Shown here: in pieces, positions 46,182 to 55,436 of the stretch | How positions within the stretch are numbered: the stretch's first letter is position 1 | How the letters are laid out: the number at the start of each line of letters is the position of its first letter | Source of the DNA: Leifsonia shinshuensis | GTDB taxonomy: Bacteria > Actinomycetota > Actinomycetes > Actinomycetales > Microbacteriaceae | Assembly (NCBI RefSeq): GCF_022606355.1 | Contig: NZ_JAHHZQ010000006.1 | Coordinates: 62,001-126,000 of the forward strand | DNA: 64,000 nt | Direction of reading: 5' to 3' | The notes under the pieces: model-generated | The model's database searches: none | Told to the model about the DNA's origin: nothing | The model's input: the letters and a program-made list of their open reading frames with translations, nothing else | Translations under genes and position numbers: made by a program

Positions 46182-47516
46182 CTACCGGAGCGGCGTGAGC
46201 GACTTCTCGCGTTCGGGCGCGCGCTGCGGGATCCCCATGACGCCGATCTTCATCGCCTCCGGCATCAGCTGGGTGGTCGCGGCGAGGCCGGCGACGAACC
46301 AGACGAAGATCGAGTACTGCGTGATGAGCGCCACCGTGGCGAAAGCTGGGATCTGCGCCACCAGGGCGACCGTCGCCGCGGTCGCCTTGCCGCGCAGCAC
46401 CAGCAGAAGACCGAACACCAGGGCGACCACCACCGCGGCGAGCACGATCACGCCGTTGGTCAGGCCGGTGAGGATGAGCTGGCTGTCGATCGATTTGAAG
46501 TTGCCGAAGTACAGCACGCCGGCCGAGTTCTTCTCCGCCGAGCTCGCCACCCCGATCGGGTTCATCGTGCCGAAGAGCTGCGTGAGGTCGCCGCGGTAGT
46601 TTGCGCTGTCCGTGGCCTCCGCGCCGGCGTCGTCGAACACCGTGATGACGAACGGGAACAGCGTAGCGGCCGCGATGATCACGATCGTGACGAGCGCGAT
46701 CCGCGCGCGGCGGGTGATGGCGTCGCGCATGAACAGGATGGAGAGCAGGACGCCGAGCAACGCGCACACCATGCCGATGCGGCTGAAGGTGAACACCGTC
46801 GCCACCAGCATCGTCAGCGCCATCGCGACGCGCATCCAGAACCGGAACGGCGACGCCAGCGTCATCGGGATCGCCAGGGCGAGGCTCGCGCCCAGGGCGA
46901 TCGAGTGCCCGAACGCGCCCTCGGCCCGGGGGACGCCTCCCCGCGACTGGATCGACCCCCAGGCCTGGAAGAGCGAGTTGTTCGCCTTGATCAGCACGAA
47001 CGGGTTGAAGTGCGCGAGGCCCTCGACGATCGCGAGCAGCGCGACGATTGTGAAGCAGACCGCGATCGCGCCGTGGATCCAGAGCGGGTCGACGCGCAGC
47101 GGCGCGATCCGGCCGACGACGTAGCCGGCGAGGAAGTACGTGACGACGAGGATCACGGCGCCGAGCGCGACGCCGGCGTTGCCGGTGAACAGGGAGCAGA
47201 TCGCGCACACCACGACGAGCGTCATCAGGCCGTCCACCCAGCTCAGCCGGAACCGGGGCGTCGGGAGCAGGGCCGCGACCACCAGGAAGGCCGCGGCTGT
47301 CGCGGGCGGGATGTAGTAGTTGCCGTTGAACCCGATGCCGAACCCCAGCCAGATGGGCACGAAGCAGATCGAGACGATCCAGGAGGCCACGGCGAGTTTG
47401 GGATAGCGGCGCAGCACCACGAAGCCCAGGATCGCGACGGCGACGGCGACGGCGATCAGCAGCGTCTTGTCGACGGTCGGAGCGTTGAGCGGGCCGGCAG
47501 CGAGTTCGACCACCAC
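46182..47516 (-). CDS. Wzy-like polymerase / O-antigen ligase-type membrane protein
   Basis: A 444-aa integral membrane protein with 11-12 predicted helices and a large outer loop near residues 265-340 (VFDDAGAEATDSANYRGDLTQLFGTMNPIGVASSAEK), the Wzy/WaaL arrangement. TFSRIGMVCALLGV resembles the conserved SR-containing segment of the O-antigen ligase superfamily. Little else is conserved in this family, so the call rests on topology and context: last gene of the minus-strand operon with WbaP, the surface protein and a GT4. It would polymerise the flipped repeat units. Start ATG 47516; 14-nt gap to the glycosyltransferase. Confidence 0.7.
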   Translation of the reverse strand: MVVELAAGPLNAPTVDKTLLIAVAVAVAILGFVVLRRYPKLAVASWIVSICFVPIWLGFGIGFNGNYYIPPATAAAFLVVAALLPTPRFRLSWVDGLMTLVVVCAICSLFTGNAGVALGAVILVVTYFLAGYVVGRIAPLRVDPLWIHGAIAVCFTIVALLAIVEGLAHFNPFVLIKANNSLFQAWGSIQSRGGVPRAEGAFGHSIALGASLALAIPMTLASPFRFWMRVAMALTMLVATVFTFSRIGMVCALLGVLLSILFMRDAITRRARIALVTIVIIAAATLFPFVITVFDDAGAEATDSANYRGDLTQLFGTMNPIGVASSAEKNSAGVLYFGNFKSIDSQLILTGLTNGVIVLAAVVVALVFGLLLVLRGKATAATVALVAQIPAFATVALITQYSIFVWFVAGLAATTQLMPEAMKIGVMGIPQRAPEREKSLTPLR

Positions 47517-47530
47517 GCACCCCCTCCCGG

Positions 47531-48739
47531 TCAGTGATCCCGCGGGCTCAGCCTCAGCGGGCTCAGCGCGCGTTGGCTCAGTTTAGGCGCGCTCGCCGCC
47601 GTCGCGCGTACGAGTTCCGCGATGCGCCTCTGGTACGACTGCGGGCTGTGCCGTTCCTCGGCGGCGCGCACATCGTCGTCCAGCTGGGCGGAGGCGTCGG
47701 CCCAGTGCTCGACCGTCTGCTGCAGGGCGTCCGCGATCGACCCGGCGTCGCCCGGTCGCACGGTGACGGCCGTGCGGTAGCCGTCGGTGGCCTCCAGCAG
47801 GCCGCTGGTCGCGCTGGCGATCACCGGACGGCCGCTCAGTATGCCCTCCACCGCGGTGTTGCCGAACGGCTCGTCGGCGACCGACGGCACCAGCACGACA
47901 TCGCCGGCGCTCAGGAAGTCCCACACCGACGGCTGGAAGCCGAGGAACGCGACCCGCGACTGCAGGCGCTCCTCTGCGACCTTGCGGCGCAGGTCGCGCT
48001 CGTACCACTCGTAGCCGGGGAAGACCGCGCCGATCAGGTCGAGCCTGGCAGGCACGCCGCGTCGCTCGAGCTCGGCGATCGCGTCGATCGCGACGTCGAC
48101 GCCCTTGCGCGGCGAGAGCCGGCCGATGTAGGTGACCCGCAGGTCCCCGTCGATGGCGGCGCGTGCGGGCCGCCGGTGCTCGGGTCCGGGCACCGCGTTG
48201 TACACGACGGTCGTGCGGCGGGCGAGCGACGGGAAGGCGCTGCGCAGCACGTCCAGGCTGAACGCGCTGTTGGCGATCACCGCCTGCGCGAGCAGCAGCG
48301 GCGCCGACAGCACCTTCTTGACGAGAGGGGAGGCCGTGCCCTCGCCCTCGTGCACGTGCACGACGACGGGGATGCGGGCGAGCCGGGCCAGCGCGATCCA
48401 GAGCGGGATGGTGACGGTGTTCACGAACACCGCAGCCGGCCGCTCCCGGCGGAGGAGTGCCCCGCCGCGCCGAAGCCCGCGGAGGGTCGTGGCGGCGAAG
48501 CGCACGAACCCCCGCGGGCGGAGGACGCTCTTGCGGACGACCGGGGCGGGGCACAGCTCCACCCTGGCCCCCCGGCGCCGCAGCTCGGCGACCAGGGGGC
48601 CGTCGGCCGGGACGGTGACCAGCACGTCCCAGCCGTCGGAGAGGAGTCCGCTGACCGACTCGAGGAGCACCCGGTCGGAGCCGTACAGCTCCGAACCGGG
48701 GTGCGCCACGAGGATGGCCGCGCGAGGGGACCGGGTCAC
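47531..48739 (-). CDS. glycosyltransferase family 4
   Basis: A 402-aa GT-B enzyme. AILVAHPGSELYGSDRVLLESVSGLL and HVHEGEGTASPLVKKVL are N-domain segments; DLRVTYIGRLSPRKGVDVAIDAIAELERRGVPARLDLIGAVFPGYEWYERDLRRKV opens the donor domain; and VVLVPSVADEPFGNTAVEGILSGRPVIASATSGLLEA contains the EPFGNTxVEG donor motif with the conserved Glu. GTG 48739 overlaps the giant surface gene stop by 4 nt (GTGA), so coupling supports this start. Sugar unknown. Confidence 0.83.
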   Translation of the reverse strand: MTRSPRAAILVAHPGSELYGSDRVLLESVSGLLSDGWDVLVTVPADGPLVAELRRRGARVELCPAPVVRKSVLRPRGFVRFAATTLRGLRRGGALLRRERPAAVFVNTVTIPLWIALARLARIPVVVHVHEGEGTASPLVKKVLSAPLLLAQAVIANSAFSLDVLRSAFPSLARRTTVVYNAVPGPEHRRPARAAIDGDLRVTYIGRLSPRKGVDVAIDAIAELERRGVPARLDLIGAVFPGYEWYERDLRRKVAEERLQSRVAFLGFQPSVWDFLSAGDVVLVPSVADEPFGNTAVEGILSGRPVIASATSGLLEATDGYRTAVTVRPGDAGSIADALQQTVEHWADASAQLDDDVRAAEERHSPQSYQRRIAELVRATAASAPKLSQRALSPLRLSPRDH

Positions 48740-51700
48740 TGCGCCGGGACCACCGCGAAGTTGGCCCAGCGCGTGACCACCGGGGTGGTGGTCGCGCTCG
48801 CCGACAGGTACGAGCGGAGGCCGACGGTGCCGGCGACCTGGAGGGCCGCAGTCGAGTCGGTCGTGCTCAGCATCCAGGCGGTGGGCTCTGTTCCGGTGGC
48901 GGACCAGACCTTCGCGCGGATGGTGGTCGGCGAGGTGCCGAACACCTGGACCCGCAGCTTCAGCTGGTCGGTGGCGTTGACCACGGTCAGGCCGGTGATG
49001 TTCGCCGCGGCGAGCGTCGTCGAGCCCTGGAGCAACTGCAGCTGCACCGCGCCTCCGGCCTTCACCCAGACCCTGGCCTCGTAGTCGGTGCTGCCGACCA
49101 GGCGGCCGATGCCCGAGTAGTAGAGGCCGCCGCCGCTCACCGCCGAGTCACCGGAGAGGGTGACCGTCAGGTCGCTGGAGGTCGAGGTGACCGACGGCAG
49201 GGTCGCCGTCTTGGTCGTGCCGGCCGAGACCGTCTGCTGGCCCCATCCGGTCACGGTGCTGAAGCTGGTCGCGCCGCCCGAGAGCGTCCATGCGCCGCCG
49301 GTGTCGGCGTTGCCCCAGCCGTTGGTGGTCGCCCGGTTGAACGCGTCCTGCGCGAGGGCGGACGTCACGGTGACCGACTTGGTCGTCGTGTTGGTCGCTC
49401 CCTGGTTGTCCGTCACGGTCAGGCTGACCGTGTAGGTGCCGGACGCCGCGTAGGTGTAGTTCGCCGTGGCCCCCGTCGCGGTTCCCGTGCCGTCACCGAA
49501 GTTCCAGGCGTAGGAGGCGACGGTGCCGTCGGGGTCGGACGAGGCCGAGCCGTTGACCGCGACCGCGAGGCCCGTCGGGGTCGCCGTGAACGAGGCGACC
49601 GGCGGCTGGTTCGGCGGCAGGGCCGTGGTGACCTGGTGCTGGACCTGGTTGGTCGCGCCGGCGTTGTCCGTCACGGTGAGCGTCACGGTGAAGGTTCCCG
49701 CCGTGGCGTACGTGTGGCTCGCCGTCGCTCCCGTGCCCGTCGCTCCGTCTCCGAAGTCCCAGGCGTAGGAGGCCACGGTGCCGTCCGGGTCGGACGACGT
49801 CGAGCCGTCGAACGACGCGGCCAGGTTGGTCACCGACGAGGTGAACGCGGCCACCGGGGGCTGGTTCGCCACCACCGTGATCGGGTTGGTCACGCTGGTC
49901 TGGGCGCCCTTGTCATCCGTCACCGTGAGCTTGACCTGGTACGTTCCGGCCGAAGCGTAGGTGTGGGTGGCCGTGGAGCCCGTGCCCGTGGAGCCGTCTC
50001 CGAAGTCCCAGGCCCACGAGGCGACCGTGCCGTCGGGATCGGACGACGTGGTCCCGTCGAACGAGGCGGCGAGGTACGTCGCGCTCGAGGTGAACGCGGC
50101 CACCGGGGGCTGGTTGGGCGGCGGTGCGACGACGCTCACGCCCTGGCTGGTCGTGTTGGTCGCGCCCTGGTTGTCGGTCACCGTGAGAGAGACGTTGTAG
50201 CTGCCGCCCTGCAGGTAGGTGTGGCTGGCCGTCGGGCCGGTCGCGAGCGAGCCGTCACCGAAGTTCCACGCGTAGGAGGCGATGGTGCCGTCGGGGTCGG
50301 TCGATGCCGATCCGTCGACGTTCACCGTCAGCTGCGACGTGGTCTTGGTGAAGGAGGCCACCGGCGGCTGGTTGGGCAGCGTGCCGGTCGTCCCCAGGCC
50401 GTACTGGTTGGTGACCTCCTGGGCGGAGAGCTCGCGGGAGTACACCGCCGCCTCGTCCAGGGTGCCGTTGAAGTACGGTCCGGTGGACCCCCAGGTGTTG
50501 TCGCCGCCGATCCGCCAGTAGCCGGTGTACGACTGCGCCTGCGTCTGCGGGTTGGTGCCGACGAGCTGGCCGTCGATGTACAGGCTCATGCCGTCCGGAC
50601 CCTGGGTCGCCACCGCCTGATGCCACTGGTTGTTGTTCAGCGGGTTCGGGGAGGTGATGGTGTTCGTCTGTCCGGTCCAGACGCCGAACACGAGGCGGCC
50701 GTCGTCCTGCATGTAGACGTGGCGGTCGTAGTTGCTCGACAGCCCGGTCTGCTGGTCGCCGAAGCCGATCAGCTTCCCGCCGTGCGTGGTGTTGGTCTTG
50801 AACCAGATCGACTCCGTGTAGACCGTCGGGTTCGTGGCCGGCACCGTGCTCGCCACCACTCCGCCGGACGACCCGTTGGAGTTGGTGTTGAACCGCACCG
50901 CGTTGTCCGCGCCGCCGTTCAGCGCGCCCGCGACCCCCTTCGTGGTCGCCGTGCCGGAGTACGTCCCGGTCGTGCCGTACGGGTCGGAGGCGAGGGCCGT
51001 GCTGCCGGAGGTCTCGTCGAGCCGCCAGTAGATGTCAGGGCCGGCGTTGTAGACGGCCTTCCCGTAGGCGTCGGCCGGAGCCGGGTTCAGCGGGGAGGGG
51101 CGTCCGGAGGCGACGTACTGGTTGGTCACCGTCGTCTTGTCGAGCACGGTCGGGTACATCGACACCTGGCCGATGTCACCGGAGAAGAAGTTGCTCGACG
51201 GCTGGTTGGGCCAGCCGTTGATGTTGTCTCCGCCGATCCGCCAGTAGCCGGTGTAGGACTGTCCGCTGGTGACGTCGGTACGCGAGCCCGCGGGCTTGCC
51301 GTCGAGGTAGAGACGCATGCCGTTCGCGCCGAGCGACGCGGTCACCTGGTGCCAGTTGCCGTCGTTGTAGCCCGGCCCGGTGTTCAGCGTGGCGGCCCCT
51401 CCGGGGTAGACCCCGAAGAAGATGCGTCCGGAGTTGTCCATGTAGATGTGCCGGTCGTAGCTTCCGGAGGTCCCGGTGTTGGTGTTGCCGAAGCCGAGGA
51501 TCTTGCCTCCGCTGGTCGACGTCGTGCGGAACCAGGCGGACACCGTGAAGGTGTTCGGTCCGGGGATCGCGGCCGGGATGACGGCGAGGCTGGTCGAGCC
51601 GTTGAAGGTGCTCGCGCTGACCCCGCTGATCGGCCCGGCGGCTCCCTGCGTGACGGCGGTCTCGGTCAGGTCGGTGAACCCGACGTGGTCGAGGGCCGTG

Positions 51701-53439
51701 GTGCCGCTGGATTCGTCGAACGGCCAGTAGGAGGTCGCTCCCGCCTGCGTCACCGAGTCGGAGTACGCACCTCCGCTGTTGGTGGCCGCCACCGTCACCG
51801 CGTTCGTGTCACGCGAGGTCGTGTTGCCGATCGGGTCGTAGACCTTCACGTGGTAGATCGGATGGCTTCCCGGTGTGAGCCCGGAGTCGACGAAGCCGAT
51901 CATCGGCCGCGTGTAGAAGTTGGAGCGCACGGTGGTCTGGTAGACCGGGGTGGTTCCGGCGTCGCGGTAGATCTTGTAGGTGAGGTAGCCGTTGTCCCGG
52001 TCATAGGTGGCCGCGAAGCTGACCCGCACCTGCCCCGCGTTGAACGAAGCCGCCGTCGGGGTGAGCGGGACGCCCTGCGGGCCGACCTTGTTCGGCGCAT
52101 ACGACGTGAGGGCGAAGCGGGCGAGGCCCTGCGTCGCGACACCGTTCACCGACGGGAACTCGCCGCCGTAGACCACGTACTTGTCGTTTCCGTTGACGCT
52201 CCAGGTCGCCTGGCCCTGCCCGGTGAAGGTGCCGGTCGTCCAGTCGGGGAACCAGTCGAGGAGCGACGGGGAGGGGTTTCCAGCCCAGTTGAAGTAGCCG
52301 TACGGGTCGTTCGTGATCGTCCCCGTCGCCGCCTTGCTGAAGGCGAGGGAGTGGTGGAACGTCCACGTCGGGCTGGTCTGCGGGAAGCCGCCGATGTTGC
52401 CGCAGTAGTGAACGTGTCCGGCCACGTACAGCGCGTTGTTCGCCTGCGGGAACACGGAATACGTGTCGCCGTGGCAATCTTCGATCCAGTTGATGGCGCC
52501 TGTGTTCGGGTCGGCCGAGAAGCTTCCTTCGAGGTTGCCTCCGGAGCCGAACACGTAGCCGGAGCCGTACACGCGGTCGTTGGTGGTCGCCAGCGAGTAG
52601 ATGCTCGCCTGCGCTCCGGCGTCGCGCACGGTCTGGTTGGCCGCGAAGGGCAGGATTGCCGCGGTGCTCGCGTCGACGGCGACGAGGCCGTAGTTGGCGA
52701 CGCCTCCGACGTTCTGGAACCGGCCGCCGGCGATCACCTTGGAGCCGTCCTTGGTGAGTGCGGTCGCGTAGACGGAGTCGTCCGCGTCCGCTTGCCAGTT
52801 GAGCGTCGAGCCGTCTGTGGCGCTGACGGCGGCCAGGTACTTGCGTGCGACGCCGTTGACCGTGCTGAAGTCACCACCCGCGTACACCGTCGTGTTGGAG
52901 GCGGTGACCGCGCGGGTCGTGGTCCCCATGATCGGCTTGAACGTGCTGACGATCGTGTTCGTGGCGGTGGAGAACGCGGCGAGGCGGTAGTAGCCCTTGC
53001 CGTCGATGGAGGTGAAGTCGCCCGCCACGTAGATGCGGGTGCCGTCAGGCGACGCCGTGATCGAGAGCGCCTGCGCGTTCAGGTTGGGCGCGAAGGGCAG
53101 CAAGGTGCCGGTGGTGATGTCGTACGCCAGCAGATTGTTGCGGGGCGTCTCGTTGGTCCCCGCGGGCGAGCCGGCCGGCCGTGCCGACGTGAATTTGCCC
53201 GCGACGTAGACCGTGTTGCCGACGACCACCTGCGACCAGACGACTCCGTTGATCTGCGGGGTGGGCAGCACGTCGGCGGTGACGGTCGGCGGGGTCGAGG
53301 GGTTCGTGGGATCGGGTGGATTGCTGTCGGCCGCGGCGGGCTGCGCGACGGCGAGCCCTCCGAAGATGAGGCCGACGGCCGTGAGAACGGCGGTCAATAT
53401 GCCCAGCGAGCGAGCGCGTGGGGCTTTCTCAGTACTCAT
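48736..53439 (-). CDS. giant secreted surface protein: propeller, FN3-like, two LamG, four PKD, terminal jelly-roll-like domain
   Basis: A 1567-aa exported protein. Signal peptide 1-38 (ILTAVLTAVGLIFGGLAVAQPAAA). Domains in order: beta-propeller-like region (~55-470, units such as DGTRIYVAGDFTSIDGKGYYRLAAF and DGSKVIAGGRFQNVGG), FN3-like segment (~475-560), LamG-like domains at ~568-760 and ~801-990 (both with YWRIGGDN), four PKD repeats starting near 1021, 1106, 1190 and 1275 (NQPPVA-FT, SYAWNFGDG), and a C-terminal ~200-residue domain (~1358-1567) resembling the N-terminal domain of the beta-helix proteins. No LPxTG or transmembrane anchor. ATG 53439 is preferred over an upstream extension. 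Cotranscribed with WbaP, GT4 and Wzy genes; perhaps an adhesin or EPS-binding matrix protein. Confidence 0.82.
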   Translation of the reverse strand: MSTEKAPRARSLGILTAVLTAVGLIFGGLAVAQPAAADSNPPDPTNPSTPPTVTADVLPTPQINGVVWSQVVVGNTVYVAGKFTSARPAGSPAGTNETPRNNLLAYDITTGTLLPFAPNLNAQALSITASPDGTRIYVAGDFTSIDGKGYYRLAAFSTATNTIVSTFKPIMGTTTRAVTASNTTVYAGGDFSTVNGVARKYLAAVSATDGSTLNWQADADDSVYATALTKDGSKVIAGGRFQNVGGVANYGLVAVDASTAAILPFAANQTVRDAGAQASIYSLATTNDRVYGSGYVFGSGGNLEGSFSADPNTGAINWIEDCHGDTYSVFPQANNALYVAGHVHYCGNIGGFPQTSPTWTFHHSLAFSKAATGTITNDPYGYFNWAGNPSPSLLDWFPDWTTGTFTGQGQATWSVNGNDKYVVYGGEFPSVNGVATQGLARFALTSYAPNKVGPQGVPLTPTAASFNAGQVRVSFAATYDRDNGYLTYKIYRDAGTTPVYQTTVRSNFYTRPMIGFVDSGLTPGSHPIYHVKVYDPIGNTTSRDTNAVTVAATNSGGAYSDSVTQAGATSYWPFDESSGTTALDHVGFTDLTETAVTQGAAGPISGVSASTFNGSTSLAVIPAAIPGPNTFTVSAWFRTTSTSGGKILGFGNTNTGTSGSYDRHIYMDNSGRIFFGVYPGGAATLNTGPGYNDGNWHQVTASLGANGMRLYLDGKPAGSRTDVTSGQSYTGYWRIGGDNINGWPNQPSSNFFSGDIGQVSMYPTVLDKTTVTNQYVASGRPSPLNPAPADAYGKAVYNAGPDIYWRLDETSGSTALASDPYGTTGTYSGTATTKGVAGALNGGADNAVRFNTNSNGSSGGVVASTVPATNPTVYTESIWFKTNTTHGGKLIGFGDQQTGLSSNYDRHVYMQDDGRLVFGVWTGQTNTITSPNPLNNNQWHQAVATQGPDGMSLYIDGQLVGTNPQTQAQSYTGYWRIGGDNTWGSTGPYFNGTLDEAAVYSRELSAQEVTNQYGLGTTGTLPNQPPVASFTKTTSQLTVNVDGSASTDPDGTIASYAWNFGDGSLATGPTASHTYLQGGSYNVSLTVTDNQGATNTTSQGVSVVAPPPNQPPVAAFTSSATYLAASFDGTTSSDPDGTVASWAWDFGDGSTGTGSTATHTYASAGTYQVKLTVTDDKGAQTSVTNPITVVANQPPVAAFTSSVTNLAASFDGSTSSDPDGTVASYAWDFGDGATGTGATASHTYATAGTFTVTLTVTDNAGATNQVQHQVTTALPPNQPPVASFTATPTGLAVAVNGSASSDPDGTVASYAWNFGDGTGTATGATANYTYAASGTYTVSLTVTDNQGATNTTTKSVTVTSALAQDAFNRATTNGWGNADTGGAWTLSGGATSFSTVTGWGQQTVSAGTTKTATLPSVTSTSSDLTVTLSGDSAVSGGGLYYSGIGRLVGSTDYEARVWVKAGGAVQLQLLQGSTTLAAANITGLTVVNATDQLKLRVQVFGTSPTTIRAKVWSATGTEPTAWMLSTTDSTAALQVAGTVGLRSYLSASATTTPVVTRWANFAVVPAQ

Positions 53440-53504
53440 GACAACCTCGGTGTCTTTTCGGTCGGGAAGGTGCTCGGGATTGCGGTGCGGTACCGGGGGC
53501 GCGG

Positions 53505-55022
53505 CTAGTACGCCCCCACGGGATGTGTCAGCACCTTGACGGTGCGCCACATGATGACGAGGTCGCCGGTGAGCGACCAGTTCTCCACGTAGTAGAGATC
53601 AAGGCGGACGCTCTCCTGCCAGGAGAGGTCCGATCGTCCGTTGACCTGCCACATCCCGGTGAGTCCCGGCTTGATGTAGAGGCGCCTGTGCACGTGGTTC
53701 TCGTAGCCGGCGACCTCGGCGGGGAGGGGCGGCCGGGGCCCGACGAGACTCATCTCGCCGAGGAAGACGTTGAGGATCTGCGGCAGCTCGTCGAGCGAGT
53801 ACTTGCGCAGCACGCGGCCGACCCGGGTCACCCGCGGGTCGTCGTGGAGCTTGAAGAGGAGGCCGTTGCCCTCGTTCCTGTCCTGGAGCTCGGCGAGGCG
53901 GGCCTCCGCGTCGACGCACATGGACCGGAACTTCAGCATCCGGAAGCGCTCGCCGCCGCGGCCGACGCGCTCCTGCGCGAAGATCACCGGGCCGCGGTCG
54001 TCGAGCTTGATCGCGACGGCCACGGCCAGGAAGACCGGGGCGAGCAGGAGCAGCGCGACGCCGGACGCGAAGAAGTCGAAGGCGCGCTTGAGCACGTGCT
54101 TGCCGCCCTCGAACTGCGGGATCTCCACGTGGATCAGTGGAAGGCCCTCGACCGGGCGGAAGTGGATGCGCGGGCCGGCGATGTCGGTGAGGGGTGCCGC
54201 GAGCACGAGTTCGGTGGCGGTGCCCTCGAGCTTCCACGCCAGCCGGCGGACGAAGTCGCCCCCGCTGAGCGCCCGGCCGGCGACGATCACAGTGTCGGCG
54301 CCGAGCCGGGCGGCCGCCTCTGCGACCCCCGACAGGTCCGAGACGACGGGCACCTCCCGTTCCGGGGAGGCGATGCGGCGGCTCAGCTCCGCATCCTTCT
54401 TGGCGCCCTTCCGTTTCCCTGTGTCGAGAGCGGCACCCACGACGTTGTAGGCCGCTCCCGACTTCTGGTGGATCTGGCGCACCACGGTGTCGACGTCGTC
54501 GAAACGTCCGACGACGAGAGCCCGGGAGAGATAGTGGTCGAACGAGCGCTGCTTGATCAGCCAGTGCCGCCACAGCCAGCGCGAGAACAGCACGCCGCCC
54601 ATCCCGAGCGGGAGGGCGAGCACGAAGTAGCCGCGGGCGATGTCGACCTTGCCGACCAGGAAGAAGATGGCGAGCAGGCCGAAGGTGATCGCCGTGGCGG
54701 CGACGACCCTGCGGTACTCGACGACGCCAACGCCGACGACCCGGGCGTCGCGCGTGTGATAAGCCGCGAGCGTGAACATCCAGGTCACGGCGATCAGCAG
54801 GGAGACCGTGAGGTAGTCGACCCGGAAGCCGGCGCCGGTGGTGGTCGGTGTGTCCTCGAAGCCGAAGCGCATGAAGATCGCGCCGATGGTGCTCACCAGG
54901 ATGATGAGCGTGTCGGTCGCGATCAGGCGGAAGCGGTAGTGGCGCGCCCAGCTGCGCTCGGAGGTGAGCGGACGGGCCTGCGCGCGGCCGAGCGCGGTGA
55001 GGCGGGGGCGCAGGACGGTCAT
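53505..55022 (-). CDS. WbaP-type polyprenyl glycosylphosphotransferase (EPS initiation)
   Basis: A 505-aa polyisoprenyl-phosphate hexose-1-phosphate transferase. Four N-terminal helices (~30-160), a CoA-binding-like/Rossmann middle domain (LVVGRFDDVDTVVRQIHQKSG), and the catalytic C-terminal domain from about residue 310: KRAFDFFASGVALLLLAPVFLAVAVAIKLDDRGPVIFAQERVGRGGERFRMLKFRSMCVDAE, DELPQILNVFLGEMSLVGPRPPLP and YIKPGLTGMWQVNGRSDLSW. ATG 55022 is favoured over GTG 55025 because AGGAGG then lies 7 nt away. Starts the lipid-linked repeat unit. First gene of the minus-strand operon; preceded by a long untranslated region. Confidence 0.9.
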   Translation of the reverse strand: MTVLRPRLTALGRAQARPLTSERSWARHYRFRLIATDTLIILVSTIGAIFMRFGFEDTPTTTGAGFRVDYLTVSLLIAVTWMFTLAAYHTRDARVVGVGVVEYRRVVAATAITFGLLAIFFLVGKVDIARGYFVLALPLGMGGVLFSRWLWRHWLIKQRSFDHYLSRALVVGRFDDVDTVVRQIHQKSGAAYNVVGAALDTGKRKGAKKDAELSRRIASPEREVPVVSDLSGVAEAAARLGADTVIVAGRALSGGDFVRRLAWKLEGTATELVLAAPLTDIAGPRIHFRPVEGLPLIHVEIPQFEGGKHVLKRAFDFFASGVALLLLAPVFLAVAVAIKLDDRGPVIFAQERVGRGGERFRMLKFRSMCVDAEARLAELQDRNEGNGLLFKLHDDPRVTRVGRVLRKYSLDELPQILNVFLGEMSLVGPRPPLPAEVAGYENHVHRRLYIKPGLTGMWQVNGRSDLSWQESVRLDLYYVENWSLTGDLVIMWRTVKVLTHPVGAY

Positions 55023-55436
55023 CACAGCGCCTCCTCCCTCGGGTGCCGCGTGGACACGTGCCGCGTGGAAGAGCCGACGGCGGCTTGGGGGAAACCGTGG
55101 TCTCGAACGGATTCACCGCCGCCGGCTCCGCTCCGCAAGGGACGACCGAGGCGCCGGGCACCCCGGATGGGGTCGAGTGCCTGAGGCGCTCGGTGCGATC
55201 GTGTCGGGTTCACGGGTCGTCCCTGGGTCGGGTTGGTGCGTTTTCGGGTGGTGTGAATCGGTGCGGTTCGCTCGAGCGGGCGTTCGGGTCGTTCTCCCGC
55301 TGTAAAGTGATTGTTCCTCACCAATTCACAAAGGTGAGAATACATCGTTTTTTCAGGTTGGCGCTCCCCGCGTTTGGGGGGTGCGGCCGATCTGGAGGCC
55401 TCTCGCGCCGTCGGTGGTCGCGCCTAAGCTGGCCGC
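55023..55436. promoter_or_regulatory. 414-nt upstream region of the WbaP operon, with shared EPS element
   Basis: Between WbaP and the SRAP gene. Near its right end are GTATTCTCACCT (inverse of 55332-55343) and AATTGGTGAGGAACAATCAC (inverse of 55307-55326), the same elements as at 28921-28961. That would leave a leader of about 280 nt before the WbaP ATG, GC-rich with several possible stems (for instance GGTGCCCGGCGCCTCGGTCG against its counterparts). Candidate structured leader; I assign no riboswitch class. No gene seen. Confidence 0.5.

Noticed and set aside
49636-53508. 1290-residue plus-strand reading frame
   Set aside because: It lies opposite the 1567-aa surface protein gene; Arg/Gly/Val-rich composition, no domain, no ribosome site. 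It is an antisense shadow.
55023-55306. Assignment of a specific riboswitch (for example c-di-AMP type) to the WbaP leader
   Set aside because: The leader is GC-rich and has possible stems, but I could not place the conserved core bases of any known class with confidence.
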